A stretch of 64,000 nt of DNA from Belliella calami. Lineage in GTDB: Bacteria > Bacteroidota > Bacteroidia > Cytophagales > Cyclobacteriaceae. Each line of letters opens with the position of its first letter. The stretch's first letter is position 1. The notes beneath the pieces are model-generated. The model did no database searches. It saw nothing but the letters and a program-made list of their open reading frames with translations, and was not told the DNA's origin. The stretch is from NCBI RefSeq assembly GCF_022549695.1, contig NZ_JAKZGS010000001.1, positions 124,001-188,000 on the forward strand. The letters are read 5' to 3'. Positions 47,003 through 55,521 of this stretch are shown here, one piece after another. The position numbers and the translations under genes are program-made.

Positions 47003-49299
47003 AAAAGAGTTGTATAATATTCTGCATCTTTTTATTGACATTTAGCTTACAGGCCCAACAGTCAAAAGAGTCTTTGATTCATTATGTAGATCCATTTATA
47101 GGTACTGCCAAAATGGGACATACATATCCAGGGGCTACTGTACCTTTTGGAAGTGTCCAATTAAGCCCTGATACTGATACAATACCATATGCTTTCCAAA
47201 ACAAATACAATCCAGAAGTATATAGGTATTGCGCAGGATATCAATATGATGACCCAACAATCGTCGGTTTTAGCCATACACATTTCAGTGGCACGGGGCA
47301 TTCTGACTTGGGGGATTTTTTGATGATGCCTACTGTTGGGGAACTTAGGTTGAACCCCGGCACTGCTTCTGAGCCTGACAAAGGCTATAGGTCGAGGTTT
47401 TCACACGACAAAGAATCTGCTGAGCCTGCCTATTATCAAGTTGAACTTACTGATTATGATATAAAGGCCGAATTGACCAGTAGTACCAGAGTCGGCATGC
47501 ACAGATATACTTTTCCTGAAACCAATCAAGGCCACGTAATACTGGACCTGACTGCAGGTCTTTATCCATATGAAGGAAAGAATGTTTGGACTTTTCTTCG
47601 AATAGAGAATGACAGTTTGGTGACCGGTTACAGACAGACTCATGGATGGGCAAGAACCAGAACCGTATACTTTGCCCTCAAATTCAGTAAGCCGTTCAAA
47701 TCATACGGAAATGAAAAGTATGATGAAAAACAAGTGTACAAAGGTTTTTGGGGAAGATTTGATCAATCAAATAACTTTCCGGAAATAGCTGGAAAAGAAA
47801 TCCGTGCGTTCTTTGATTTTGATTTTGAAGATGGTGAGGCCCCCTTGATAGCAAAGATGTCCATCTCCCCTGTCAGCACAGCAGGTGCACTTGCAAACAT
47901 GGAGCAAGAAATTCCACATTGGGATTTTGATCAAGTAAAGAATGAAGGGCAGCAATTATGGGAACGGGAATTAAGCAAGATCAAAGTGTATATGGTCGAT
48001 CCAGATGACATGGTTAATTTTTACACCAGTATGTACCATGCTTTTTTGGGTCCTACAGTCTACATGGATGCAGATGGCACCTACAGAGGGCTAGACCAAA
48101 ATGTTCATCAAGCTGAGCATTTTACCAATTATACAAGCTTCTCACTTTGGGACACCTACAGGGCGCTTCATCCTCTTTTCAATATTGTACAGCAAGAGCG
48201 CAATGCAGACATGATTAACTCGATGCTGGCACATGCTGACCAGAGTGTCCACGGAATGTTGCCTATTTGGTCTCACTATGCCAATGAAAATTGGTGTATG
48301 ATCGGTTATCATGCTGTGTCAGTCATCGCTGATGCCATGGTAAAGGGGGTAAAAGGATTCGATCACCAACATGCACTTGAGGCAAGCATAAAAACCTCAA
48401 ACACAACTTATTTCGATGGTATTGGAGATTATATCGACCTTGGATATGTCCCTGAAGACAAGAGTGGCTCGTCCGTTTCCAAAACCTTGGAATATGCGTA
48501 TGACGATTGGGCTATATCTCAAATGGCCAATTACCTAGGCCAAGAATCCATTGCTTCCCAATATAGAAAACGATCAAAAGGTTACACTCACGTCTTTGAC
48601 AGCAAATCCGGATTCATGCGTCCCAAACTATCAGATGGAACTTGGAAAGAGCCATTTGATGCTCTTGACACACATGGACAGGGATTTATAGAAGGGAATT
48701 CATGGAACTATAGCTTATATGTCCCACATGATCCTGAGGCGCTTATAGGATTAATGGGGGGAGAGAAATCTTTTGTAAATAGGCTCGATTCATTGTTCAG
48801 TATGGAACTGCCCGAAAAATATTTTGAGCAAACGGAAGATATTACAAAAGAGGGAATCATAGGAAATTATGTCCATGGAAATGAACCTTCGCACCATGTA
48901 GTTTACCTCTACAATTGGACAAAACAACCATATAAAGCCCATGACAAAATAAGAAACATCCTAAAAACCATGTATCAAAACAGTCCGGATGGACTGGGTG
49001 GCAATGATGACTTTGGACAAATGAGCGCTTGGTACATTTTCAGTGCCTTGGGATTCTATCCCGTAGCACCAGGCTCAACACAATATGCTATCGGCAGCCC
49101 GCTTGTAAAATCAGCCTCCATACCACTGCCAAATGGGAAAACATTCAAAATAATCACCAAAAACCAAGGAGAAGACAAAGTTTATGTCAAAGCTGTATAT
49201 TTAAATGGCAAACAAATAGATAAACCGTTTATAGAACATAGTGATATTATGGATGGAGCTACATTGGAGTTTCACATGCAAAACAAACCAGCAAAATAA
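46999..49299 (+). CDS. GH92 family alpha-mannosidase, second copy
   Basis: The 766-residue exported enzyme starts within the ATGA overlap with the MFS gene. A signal peptide (ending FSLQAQ) is followed by YVDPFIGTAKMGHTYPGATVPFG, the substrate loop FSHTHFSGTGHSDLGDF, and the helical domain with LWDTYRALHPLF, IEGNSWNYSLYVPHD and GGNDDFGQMSAWYIFSALGFYP carrying the Asp pair. The HFSGTGHSDLGD form is the classical GH92 loop. It is paralogous to but clearly distinct from the first GH92, suggesting successive removal of differently linked mannoses. It is followed after 12 bp by GH43. Confidence 0.94.
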   Translation: MKKSCIIFCIFLLTFSLQAQQSKESLIHYVDPFIGTAKMGHTYPGATVPFGSVQLSPDTDTIPYAFQNKYNPEVYRYCAGYQYDDPTIVGFSHTHFSGTGHSDLGDFLMMPTVGELRLNPGTASEPDKGYRSRFSHDKESAEPAYYQVELTDYDIKAELTSSTRVGMHRYTFPETNQGHVILDLTAGLYPYEGKNVWTFLRIENDSLVTGYRQTHGWARTRTVYFALKFSKPFKSYGNEKYDEKQVYKGFWGRFDQSNNFPEIAGKEIRAFFDFDFEDGEAPLIAKMSISPVSTAGALANMEQEIPHWDFDQVKNEGQQLWERELSKIKVYMVDPDDMVNFYTSMYHAFLGPTVYMDADGTYRGLDQNVHQAEHFTNYTSFSLWDTYRALHPLFNIVQQERNADMINSMLAHADQSVHGMLPIWSHYANENWCMIGYHAVSVIADAMVKGVKGFDHQHALEASIKTSNTTYFDGIGDYIDLGYVPEDKSGSSVSKTLEYAYDDWAISQMANYLGQESIASQYRKRSKGYTHVFDSKSGFMRPKLSDGTWKEPFDALDTHGQGFIEGNSWNYSLYVPHDPEALIGLMGGEKSFVNRLDSLFSMELPEKYFEQTEDITKEGIIGNYVHGNEPSHHVVYLYNWTKQPYKAHDKIRNILKTMYQNSPDGLGGNDDFGQMSAWYIFSALGFYPVAPGSTQYAIGSPLVKSASIPLPNGKTFKIITKNQGEDKVYVKAVYLNGKQIDKPFIEHSDIMDGATLEFHMQNKPAK

Positions 49300-49311
49300 A
49301 AATGACCTGAA

Positions 49312-50388
49312 ATGAAAACAAATTTCACAACCCCCTTACTAAAATTTACAATACCAATCTCATTGAAAGCCAATGCATTGATCGGTATTACATGTAGCCT
49401 ATTTCTGATGAATGCTTGTGAGCAAAAGCAAACCGAAGAAAGCAATGATCAAAACAATACCCTCGAAACACAGGACAAAAAAACTTCTGGCAATCCGATA
49501 ATTGAAGGCTGGTACGCAGATCCAGAGGCCATAATATATGATGATACATATTGGATTTTCCCTACTTTTTCGGCTCCCTACAAAGAGCAATTACATTTTG
49601 ATGCCTTTTCTTCTGAAGATTTGATCAATTGGGAGAAACATGAAAAAATCCTTACAGCAGAATCTGTCGAATGGGCCGAGAAAGCCATGTGGGCACCAGG
49701 CGTGATAAAAAAAGATGACAAATACTATCTGTTCTTTGGAGCAAATGACGTGCATGAAGGGGAAGTTGGAGGAATCGGAGTAGCAGTAGCAGACCGGCCA
49801 GAAGGACCATATGCGGATTTGTTGAGAAAGCCTTTGATTCAGGATATCGTCGGTGGTGCACAGCCCATTGATCAGTTTATTTTCAAAGAAAATGACGATA
49901 CCTATTACATGTATTACGGAGGCTGGGGACATTGTAATGTGGTAAAATTGAATGATGATTTCACAGGTTTGGTGCCATTTGAAGATGGGACTCTGTACAG
50001 GGAGGTCACTCCAGAAAACTATGTGGAAGGGCCATTTATGTTTAAAAAGGATGGGAAGTATTACTTCATGTGGTCCGAGGGCGGTTGGACTGGCCCTGAT
50101 TATAGAGTAGCATATGCAATAGCAGACAGCCCTTTTGGGCCATTTGAGAGAGAAGGGATCATCTTGGAGCAAGATCCTGAAGTGGCTACAGGAGCAGGTC
50201 ATCATTCTGTTTTGATTCATCCTGATGGTGAGCACTACTATATGGTCTACCATAGAAGACCCCTTTCTGAAACTGATCAGAATCATAGGGTTACCTGTAT
50301 AGAACCTATGACCTTTGACAATAATGGTAAAATCAACCCCGTGAAGCTAACCTTTGAAGGAGTAGAAGCACATAAGGTTATGAATTAA
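49312..50388 (+). CDS. GH43-like five-bladed propeller glycosidase, lipoprotein
   Basis: The 358-residue protein has a long N-region and lipobox FLMNAC (Cys36). The GH43 propeller begins IIEGWYADPEAIIYDD (catalytic base Asp), continues with GAQPIDQFIF (pKa-modulating Asp) and EGPFMFKKDGKYYFMW (general acid Glu); all three are in place. Known GH43 activities include arabinofuranosidase, xylosidase and beta-galactosidase. In an operon with two alpha-mannosidases it may remove a side sugar from a decorated mannan or N-glycan. It is the last gene of the operon and is followed by a strong terminator. Confidence 0.88.
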   Translation: MKTNFTTPLLKFTIPISLKANALIGITCSLFLMNACEQKQTEESNDQNNTLETQDKKTSGNPIIEGWYADPEAIIYDDTYWIFPTFSAPYKEQLHFDAFSSEDLINWEKHEKILTAESVEWAEKAMWAPGVIKKDDKYYLFFGANDVHEGEVGGIGVAVADRPEGPYADLLRKPLIQDIVGGAQPIDQFIFKENDDTYYMYYGGWGHCNVVKLNDDFTGLVPFEDGTLYREVTPENYVEGPFMFKKDGKYYFMWSEGGWTGPDYRVAYAIADSPFGPFEREGIILEQDPEVATGAGHHSVLIHPDGEHYYMVYHRRPLSETDQNHRVTCIEPMTFDNNGKINPVKLTFEGVEAHKVMN

Positions 50389-50423
50389 TCAAGGCCTCTC
50401 AATACTTCCGAGTTAGTCAAAGA

Positions 50424-50478
50424 AAATGCCTTCGAATATTCACTTCCTGTAGAAGTGGATACCGAAGGCATTTTTTTC
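50424..50478 (+). terminator. Terminator of the mannoside operon
   Basis: AAATGCCTTCG (50424-50434) pairs with CGAAGGCATTT (50463-50473), with an inner CACTTC/GAAGTG stem, followed by TTTTTCTT. It lies 35 bp after the GH43 stop. Confidence 0.88.
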
Positions 50479-50901
50479 TTATATGTATACTTCTTAGCCA
50501 CTAGCAAAATAACTTCTTATACAAGGAATCTATCTTGCTGTTGATTAACAACGCAAAGTACAAGTATCTTCTGTTGACAGTTTACAATTTGCAACATAAT
50601 GGTTTGCTCACTTCATAATTGGTGAAAAAAGAGGGTAATCAAAATTAAACCACCCTCCATTATTTACTAAAAGAAGAAATTCATTATTCTCTTCTTCATT
50701 ATGGCCAAAACCTCATACACGGGATTTGATTAATGTAGCACATTAATTTATTGATTTGAATAATTGGACAGAAATACAATTTTATATTAGCCAGCAACAA
50801 AAAATACCTCATCACACCCAACCTGCCAAAATGCAGATTCTTGTATTTTTTTACTTTTATTTATTTTTTTTTAAATCCAATAGATCCAACCCAAATACCT
50901 G
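50479..50901. other. Long non-coding gap before the peptide genes
   Basis: There is no plausible gene here. Around 50535-50625 the words AAGTACAAGTAT, CTGTTGACAGTTTAC and TTTGCAACAT resemble parts of the palindromic repeats and may be a worn copy. No exact TAnnTTTG box was found; TACAATTTG near 50582 has one extra base. Confidence 0.35.
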
Positions 50902-50989
50902 CTTCGTATATCCCCACATGCTAGCATAAAAAAGGGGACGCCGAAAACCTTCAATAGAGTAGGTCACTAACTAACTAAATTTAATTATT
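50902..50989 (+). promoter_or_regulatory. Conserved leader of peptide gene 1
   Basis: This block upstream of the ATG (TTCGTATATCCCC.., ACATGCTAGCA, GCCGAAAACCTTCAA, GAGTAGGT, then CTAACTAACTAAATTTAATT) recurs with about 85% identity upstream of peptide gene 2. The last 25 bases before the ATG are nearly identical. It may hold the promoter or an RNA element; an AAGG/CCTT pairing is possible within it. Confidence 0.6.
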
Positions 50990-51223
50990 ATGAAATTCCA
51001 AGAAATGAATTCCGAAGAATTGAAAGAAGTAAATGGGGGATTGTTAGGTGGACTTTTGGGTTCACGAAACAGAGGAGAATCTGCTTCCCAAACAACATTA
51101 ATCGGTGGAATTGGCCTTAACCTTTCCAGCGAATCTGAGTCCAGAGATGGAGACAGAGATTCATTTGGGTTAGGTCTTAACCTAAGTAATATTGGGTTGT
51201 TTGATTCTGCGAACAGAAGATAA
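50990..51223 (+). CDS. Double-glycine leader peptide 1 (exported peptide precursor)
   Basis: The 77-residue precursor has leader MKFQEMNSEELKEVNGG with hydrophobic residues exactly at -4 (Val14), -7 (Leu11), -12 (Met6) and -15 (Phe3) relative to the cleavage site Gly16-Gly17. This is the recognition pattern of C39 peptidase-ABC transporters, one of which is encoded 2 kb downstream. The predicted 60-residue core starts LLGGLLGSRNRG, contains two GLNLS motifs separated by an acidic SESESRDGDRDS stretch, and ends SANRR. It has no Cys, so it is not a lanthipeptide, sactipeptide or disulfide bacteriocin. It is followed by its own terminator and is duplicated 824 bp downstream. Confidence 0.85.
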   Translation: MKFQEMNSEELKEVNGGLLGGLLGSRNRGESASQTTLIGGIGLNLSSESESRDGDRDSFGLGLNLSNIGLFDSANRR

Positions 51224-51242
51224 AAACAAAGTAAAAATAACA

Positions 51243-51282
51243 AAAACACAGTTGGAAGATTTTTCCAACTGTGTTTTTTTTT
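51243..51282 (+). terminator. Terminator after peptide gene 1
   Basis: AAACACAGTTGGA (51244-51256) pairs with TCCAACTGTGTTT (51264-51276), followed by a T run to 51282. The hairpin begins 20 bp after the stop, making peptide 1 a monocistronic unit. Confidence 0.9.
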
Positions 51283-51508
51283 GTCCTTAAAATTATTTCC
51301 CCTACCCCTTCTTTCCCTATTTTAATTGAGTATCTAATATCAATTATTATTAGATCTGAGCTAAGTCAGGTTTTTCATTAGCTATTGGCAAAATTCCGAA
51401 AATCCATTTTTAGTATTTGGAAAGTCTTTTACCCAAAAATTATCCCTAAGAAAGTTTTACACATAGATGCAAATTCTCAATTTGATCTTGTTTAAATGTT
51501 CCATAGTA

Positions 51509-51678
51509 AAAATATTTTATGACTATCCGCTTTCTTGCACGTAGCCAAACAATGGGTTGTTGGATGAACGATTTGTGGTTCTGTTGACTGTGAGCTGTTG
51601 TCTGCTGACGAGTATCCGCAACTTATAAAGGTACTTCTTACCCTACGTGCAACATTGCGGATACTCATAAAATATTTT
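51509..51678 (-). repeat. Palindromic repeat, subfamily 1, between the two peptide genes
   Basis: This complete 170-bp copy is related to 34891-35058: left arm AAAATATTTTATGACTATCC then GCTTTCTTGCACGTAGCC, right arm CCCTACGTGCAACATTGCGG then ATACTCATAAAATATTTT. The outer arms match over about 20 bp. The rest of the 590-bp gap between the peptide genes (51283-51508 and 51679-51726) has no coding frame of note. Confidence 0.9.
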
Positions 51679-51726
51679 ATTTTTTGATGTAATTATTCAA
51701 TTCATAAAATCCAATCGAATTCACTC

Positions 51727-51813
51727 CTTCGTATATCCCTACATGCTAGCAGACCAAGGGGATGCCGAAAACCTTCAAAAGAGTAGGTAACTAACTAACT
51801 AAATTTAATTATT
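51727..51813 (+). promoter_or_regulatory. Conserved leader of peptide gene 2
   Basis: This is the second copy of the leader described at 50902-50989, with about 85% identity and a single-base length difference. It shows that the whole unit leader-plus-gene was duplicated. Confidence 0.6.
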
Positions 51814-52047
51814 ATGAAATTCCAAGAAATGAATTCCGAAGAATTGAGAGAAGTAAATGGTGGATTGTTGGGTGGACTTTTAGGTTCCAGAAACAGAGGT
51901 GAATCTGCGTCACAAACTACCCTAATCGGTGGTATTGGCTTGAACCTTTCAAGCGAATCAGAGTCAAGAGATGGTGATAGAGATTCTTTTGGCTTTGGAT
52001 TGAATCTGAGCAATATAGGTCTGTTTGACTCTGCAAACAGAAGATAA
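51814..52047 (+). CDS. Double-glycine leader peptide 2 (exported peptide precursor)
   Basis: The 77-residue precursor is identical to peptide 1 except Lys12 to Arg in the leader and Leu to Phe in the second glycine-leucine block of the core (SFGFGLNLS instead of SFGLGLNLS). At codon level, 30 of the 77 codons differ synonymously while only two change the residue, and codons 1-15 are identical apart from the Lys/Arg change. Such a ratio means an old duplication kept under strong purifying selection over the entire core. It lies 49 bp before the HlyD-family gene with a hairpin in between, so it is probably partly co-transcribed with the exporter. Confidence 0.87.
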   Translation: MKFQEMNSEELREVNGGLLGGLLGSRNRGESASQTTLIGGIGLNLSSESESRDGDRDSFGFGLNLSNIGLFDSANRR

Positions 52048-52055
52048 CATAAAAC

Positions 52056-52090
52056 ACAGCTAGTGGATCATTCCACTAGCTGTAATTTTT
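52056..52090 (+). terminator. Attenuator-like hairpin between peptide 2 and exporter genes
   Basis: ACAGCTAGTGGA (52056-52067) pairs perfectly with TCCACTAGCTGT (52072-52083), loop TCAT, followed by AATTTTT. The T run is short, so it may terminate only part of the transcripts and leave the exporter at a lower level than the peptide. It ends 6 bp before the HlyD-family ATG. Confidence 0.75.
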
Positions 52091-52096
52091 ACAACT

Positions 52097-53278
52097 ATGA
52101 AAACGAACCACAAAAACATCTTCCCACCTGAAATTCTGGAAAATACTACCAGTTATTTCTTCAAAAGATACGATTCTAAATCTATCGTGCTTTACCAAAT
52201 GGTTTTGCTATTGCTCATAGCAATCTTCATTTCCATATTTATCATCAAAGTAGATGTGAACGTGAATGGCGTTGGGATGATCAAGGCTATTGACAACAAA
52301 TCTGATCTGAGATCGATTGTGACTGGCAATATTGATTCTGTCTTTGTAGTAGAAAATTCAAGAGTGAAAAAAGGAGACAAAATCTTCACAGTAAAGACAA
52401 ATATTTTAGAGGAACAGTCAGGAAACACCAAGAGACTTGTTTCAGAATACCAGTCTCAAATAAACGATTTGACTTTCTTGATCCAAAAAACAAATCGATT
52501 CGAATGGGGAAGTATTCCTAAGCTGTCCAATCCCAACTACCAACAAGAGGCAAATTTTTTCTTCCAAAAACTCAATGACCTCAAAGAACAGTTTGAGCTC
52601 AATAAAAAAGAATTCAAAAGATCAGAATTGCTTTATGAATCTGGTGCCATTGCCGAAGCGGAATTTGATCGCAGCAAGCAGCTTTATGAAAGTTCCAAAA
52701 ACGCAGTGCTGGCTTCATACTCCCAGCAAGCTGCACTTTGGCAGAGTAACTTAAATCAAATCAGATTACTGCTTCAAGACCTGAAATCAAAGGATGCTCA
52801 GATCGATGAAGAAATCAAGTTTTATACAGTAGAATCTCCTGTGGATGGATTTATCCAAGACATCAGACAGCTTTTCCCAGGTGCAAGTGTCGCTTCTGGA
52901 GAAACATTGGCAGAAATCACACCTGACGGGGATTTGATCGCGGAAGTCTATGTGGAACCAAAAGACATTGGATTTATCAACCCCAATACTCCAGTCAAGT
53001 TTCAGGTAGATGCTTTCAACTACAATGAATGGGGATTCTTAGAAGGAAACATAGAATCAATTTCCAATGATGTATTCATCCAGTCAGATGGAAAACCATA
53101 TTTCAAAATACGATGTGGATTACCAATGGAAGAAATGAGTCTGAAGAATGGATACAAGGGACAGTTGCTCAAAGGGATGACTGTACAAGCAAGATTTAGC
53201 TTTACGAGAAGGAGAATTGTCAACCTACTGTTTGATAAAGTTGATGATTGGGTGAATCCAAACATAGCCAGCAACTAA
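52097..53278 (+). CDS. HlyD family membrane fusion protein (peptide exporter adaptor)
   Basis: The 393-residue inner-membrane-anchored periplasmic adaptor has one N-terminal transmembrane helix (about 31-50, YQMVLLLLIAIFISIFIIKV), a split lipoyl/barrel-sandwich region (GNIDSVFVVENSRVKKGDKI and EITPDGDLIAEVYVEP-like strands) and a coiled-coil hairpin (about 110-235). A C-terminal beta-barrel ends near residue 385. It belongs to the HlyD/CvaA/ComB-like class that pairs with C39-peptidase ABC exporters. The next gene, 3 bp downstream, is such an exporter. An outer-membrane TolC partner is not encoded here and would have to be supplied from elsewhere. Confidence 0.92.
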   Translation: MKTNHKNIFPPEILENTTSYFFKRYDSKSIVLYQMVLLLLIAIFISIFIIKVDVNVNGVGMIKAIDNKSDLRSIVTGNIDSVFVVENSRVKKGDKIFTVKTNILEEQSGNTKRLVSEYQSQINDLTFLIQKTNRFEWGSIPKLSNPNYQQEANFFFQKLNDLKEQFELNKKEFKRSELLYESGAIAEAEFDRSKQLYESSKNAVLASYSQQAALWQSNLNQIRLLLQDLKSKDAQIDEEIKFYTVESPVDGFIQDIRQLFPGASVASGETLAEITPDGDLIAEVYVEPKDIGFINPNTPVKFQVDAFNYNEWGFLEGNIESISNDVFIQSDGKPYFKIRCGLPMEEMSLKNGYKGQLLKGMTVQARFSFTRRRIVNLLFDKVDDWVNPNIASN

Positions 53279-53281
53279 GAT

Positions 53282-55486
53282 ATGTTCAATTTCAATTACT
53301 TCAAAAACAGGGATTTCAAAAAGACAGAAATTCAACAGCACGACCTTACGGATTGTGGTGCTACCTGTCTTGCCGCTGTTGCCGCCTATTATAACTTGGA
53401 AGTTCCTATCTCAAGGATCAGGCAAATCGCCTACACCGACCAAAAAGGGACAAACCTATTGGGAATGATAGAAGCCGCAAAGCAATTGGGCTTTGATGCA
53501 AAGGGGGTCAAAGTAAACAACAATCAGATCTCCGAACTTCCTGGGCCTTGTATCGCTCATGTAATCGTCCGTGGCCGTCTACACCATTATGTAGTAGTTC
53601 TCAAATCCTCAGACTTGGAGGTGACAATGATGGATCCTGCCTTCGGTAAAGTCCAAACAATTCCTACAGAGGAATTTTTTACGATTTGGACCAATGTCAT
53701 CCTGCTCTTGGAGCCAAACGATGCTTTCGAAGCGAAAAATGAAAAATACAGCGTAGGAAAGCGCTTTTGGTTTTTGCTAAAGCCGTATACATTTATTTTC
53801 ACCCAAATCCTGATAGGTTCTGTATTTGCAGTCATTCTAGGCTTGGCCACTTCCCTGTACATTCAAAAAATCATTGACAATGTACTTCCCAACAACAATG
53901 GCAATCTTCTGAACCTAATGGGTGTATTGATGATCGCAATTATTTTGTTTAGTGTTATTTTGGGACATTTCAAAAGCATCCTAACCTTGCAGACAGGACA
54001 AAAGATCGATGCAAAACTCATATTAGGCTACTACAAACATTTGCTCAAACTTCCACAGCAATTTTTTGACACCATGAGGACGGGGGAAATAATCTCCAGA
54101 ATCAATGATGCTGTCAAAATCCGGGCATTCATCAATGATGTAATCGTAGGCTTTATCGTCAACATTTTTGTGCTGATATTTTCATTTACCCTGATGTTTG
54201 TCTTTTATTGGAAATTGGCTCTTTTGATGTTGGTTGTGATCCCTCTTTACGTCATCATCTATTATTTTTCCAACAAAGTCAACAAGAAAACCCAAAGGGA
54301 GTTGATGGAGAATTCCGCAGACTTGGAAGCCCAGCTCGTGGAGTCACTCAATGCAGTAAGCACCATCAAAAGATTTGGAATTGAAGACTTTACAAACTTA
54401 AAAACCGAAGGAAGATTTATAAATCTCCTCAAATCCATCTATGAATCAGGTACCAATGGCATTTGGATAGGTAACCTCAGTGGATTGGTCACTTCTGTTT
54501 TTACTGTGGTTCTTCTATGGGTGGGGACATCTTTTGTCTTACAAAACGAACTTACGGCAGGTGAACTCCTTTCATTCTATGCCATTATGGGATATTTCAC
54601 TGGCCCTGTTGCTTCCTTTATTAGTATGAACAAAACAATTCAGGATTCACTGATCGCTGCTGACCGGCTTTTCGAAATAATGGACATTGAAACAGAAAGT
54701 GATGAAGGCAAAGTCCGAATCAGTGAGGAACAAATCGGAGATATCCAATTCAAAGATGTTGAGTTTAGTTACGGTTCCAGAAATCAAGTATTCACCGGGC
54801 TAGATCTTGAGATTGAGGCTGGAAAAATCACTGCAATTGTTGGACAATCTGGGTCGGGTAAATCAACACTCACATCCATTATCCAAAAAGTCTATCCGAT
54901 ATCGAGTGGACGCGTGTATATCGGCAAGCAAAACCTGGAGTATATCCATGAAGCCTCCCTCAAAAAACTGATTGGTGTAGTTCCTCAAAACATTCATCTT
55001 TTTGCAGGAAATATACTTGACAATATCGCTGTTGGGGACTTCAACCCAGACTTGGACAAAGTGCTGACCATCTGTCAAGATTTGGGCATACTCGAATTCA
55101 TAGAAGAACTGCCCCAGGGATTCAAAACCTATATCGGTGAGAATGGTGTGAGCCTTTCAGGAGGCCAAAGACAAAGGTTGGCGATTGCAAGGGCACTTTA
55201 TAAAGATCCTAGCATCCTGATATTTGACGAAGCCACTTCAGCCTTGGATTCAGAATCAGAAGCATTTACGCTCAAGACCCTCTATAACCTCAAAGACAAA
55301 GGAAAAACAGTGATCCTAATCGCCCACAGGCTTTCTTCAGTCATCAGTGCAGACAAGATTCTGGTTATGGACAAAGGCTCCCTAATCGAATCTGGTGGAC
55401 ATACTGAGTTGCTAGAAACTAAAGGAACTTATCACCGAATGTGGCAAAAGCAAATGCCTGATTTCCAAATTGACACCAAAGGATAA
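53282..55486 (+). CDS. C39 peptidase-containing ABC exporter (PCAT) for double-glycine peptides
   Basis: This 734-residue protein combines three parts. The C39 peptidase domain (about 15-140) has oxyanion Gln19, catalytic Cys25 in TDCGATC, His102 in LHHYVVV and Asp118 in MMDPAFG, so all catalytic residues are intact. The transmembrane domain (about 160-450) has six helices. The ATPase domain (about 480-730) has Walker A VGQSGSGKSTL, signature LSGGQRQRLAIARAL and Walker B ILIFDEATSALDS, with the switch His in IAHRLSSV. It should cut the upstream peptides after Gly-Gly and export the cores, working with the HlyD-family protein 3 bp upstream. The gene is followed after 35 bp by the T9SS surface protein. 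Confidence 0.95.
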   Translation: MFNFNYFKNRDFKKTEIQQHDLTDCGATCLAAVAAYYNLEVPISRIRQIAYTDQKGTNLLGMIEAAKQLGFDAKGVKVNNNQISELPGPCIAHVIVRGRLHHYVVVLKSSDLEVTMMDPAFGKVQTIPTEEFFTIWTNVILLLEPNDAFEAKNEKYSVGKRFWFLLKPYTFIFTQILIGSVFAVILGLATSLYIQKIIDNVLPNNNGNLLNLMGVLMIAIILFSVILGHFKSILTLQTGQKIDAKLILGYYKHLLKLPQQFFDTMRTGEIISRINDAVKIRAFINDVIVGFIVNIFVLIFSFTLMFVFYWKLALLMLVVIPLYVIIYYFSNKVNKKTQRELMENSADLEAQLVESLNAVSTIKRFGIEDFTNLKTEGRFINLLKSIYESGTNGIWIGNLSGLVTSVFTVVLLWVGTSFVLQNELTAGELLSFYAIMGYFTGPVASFISMNKTIQDSLIAADRLFEIMDIETESDEGKVRISEEQIGDIQFKDVEFSYGSRNQVFTGLDLEIEAGKITAIVGQSGSGKSTLTSIIQKVYPISSGRVYIGKQNLEYIHEASLKKLIGVVPQNIHLFAGNILDNIAVGDFNPDLDKVLTICQDLGILEFIEELPQGFKTYIGENGVSLSGGQRQRLAIARALYKDPSILIFDEATSALDSESEAFTLKTLYNLKDKGKTVILIAHRLSSVISADKILVMDKGSLIESGGHTELLETKGTYHRMWQKQMPDFQIDTKG

Positions 55487-55521
55487 AATAGTATCATTGA
55501 AAAAACATAAACTCCATACCG

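Noticed and set aside
50389-52096. Immunity gene for a bacteriocin
   Set aside because: No small membrane-protein frame with a plausible start was found near the peptide genes; the only other frames run antisense to the peptide genes.
50990-55486. Lanthipeptide, sactipeptide or other modified-peptide cluster
   Set aside because: The cores contain no Cys and there is no modification enzyme between or beside the genes; only export functions are present.
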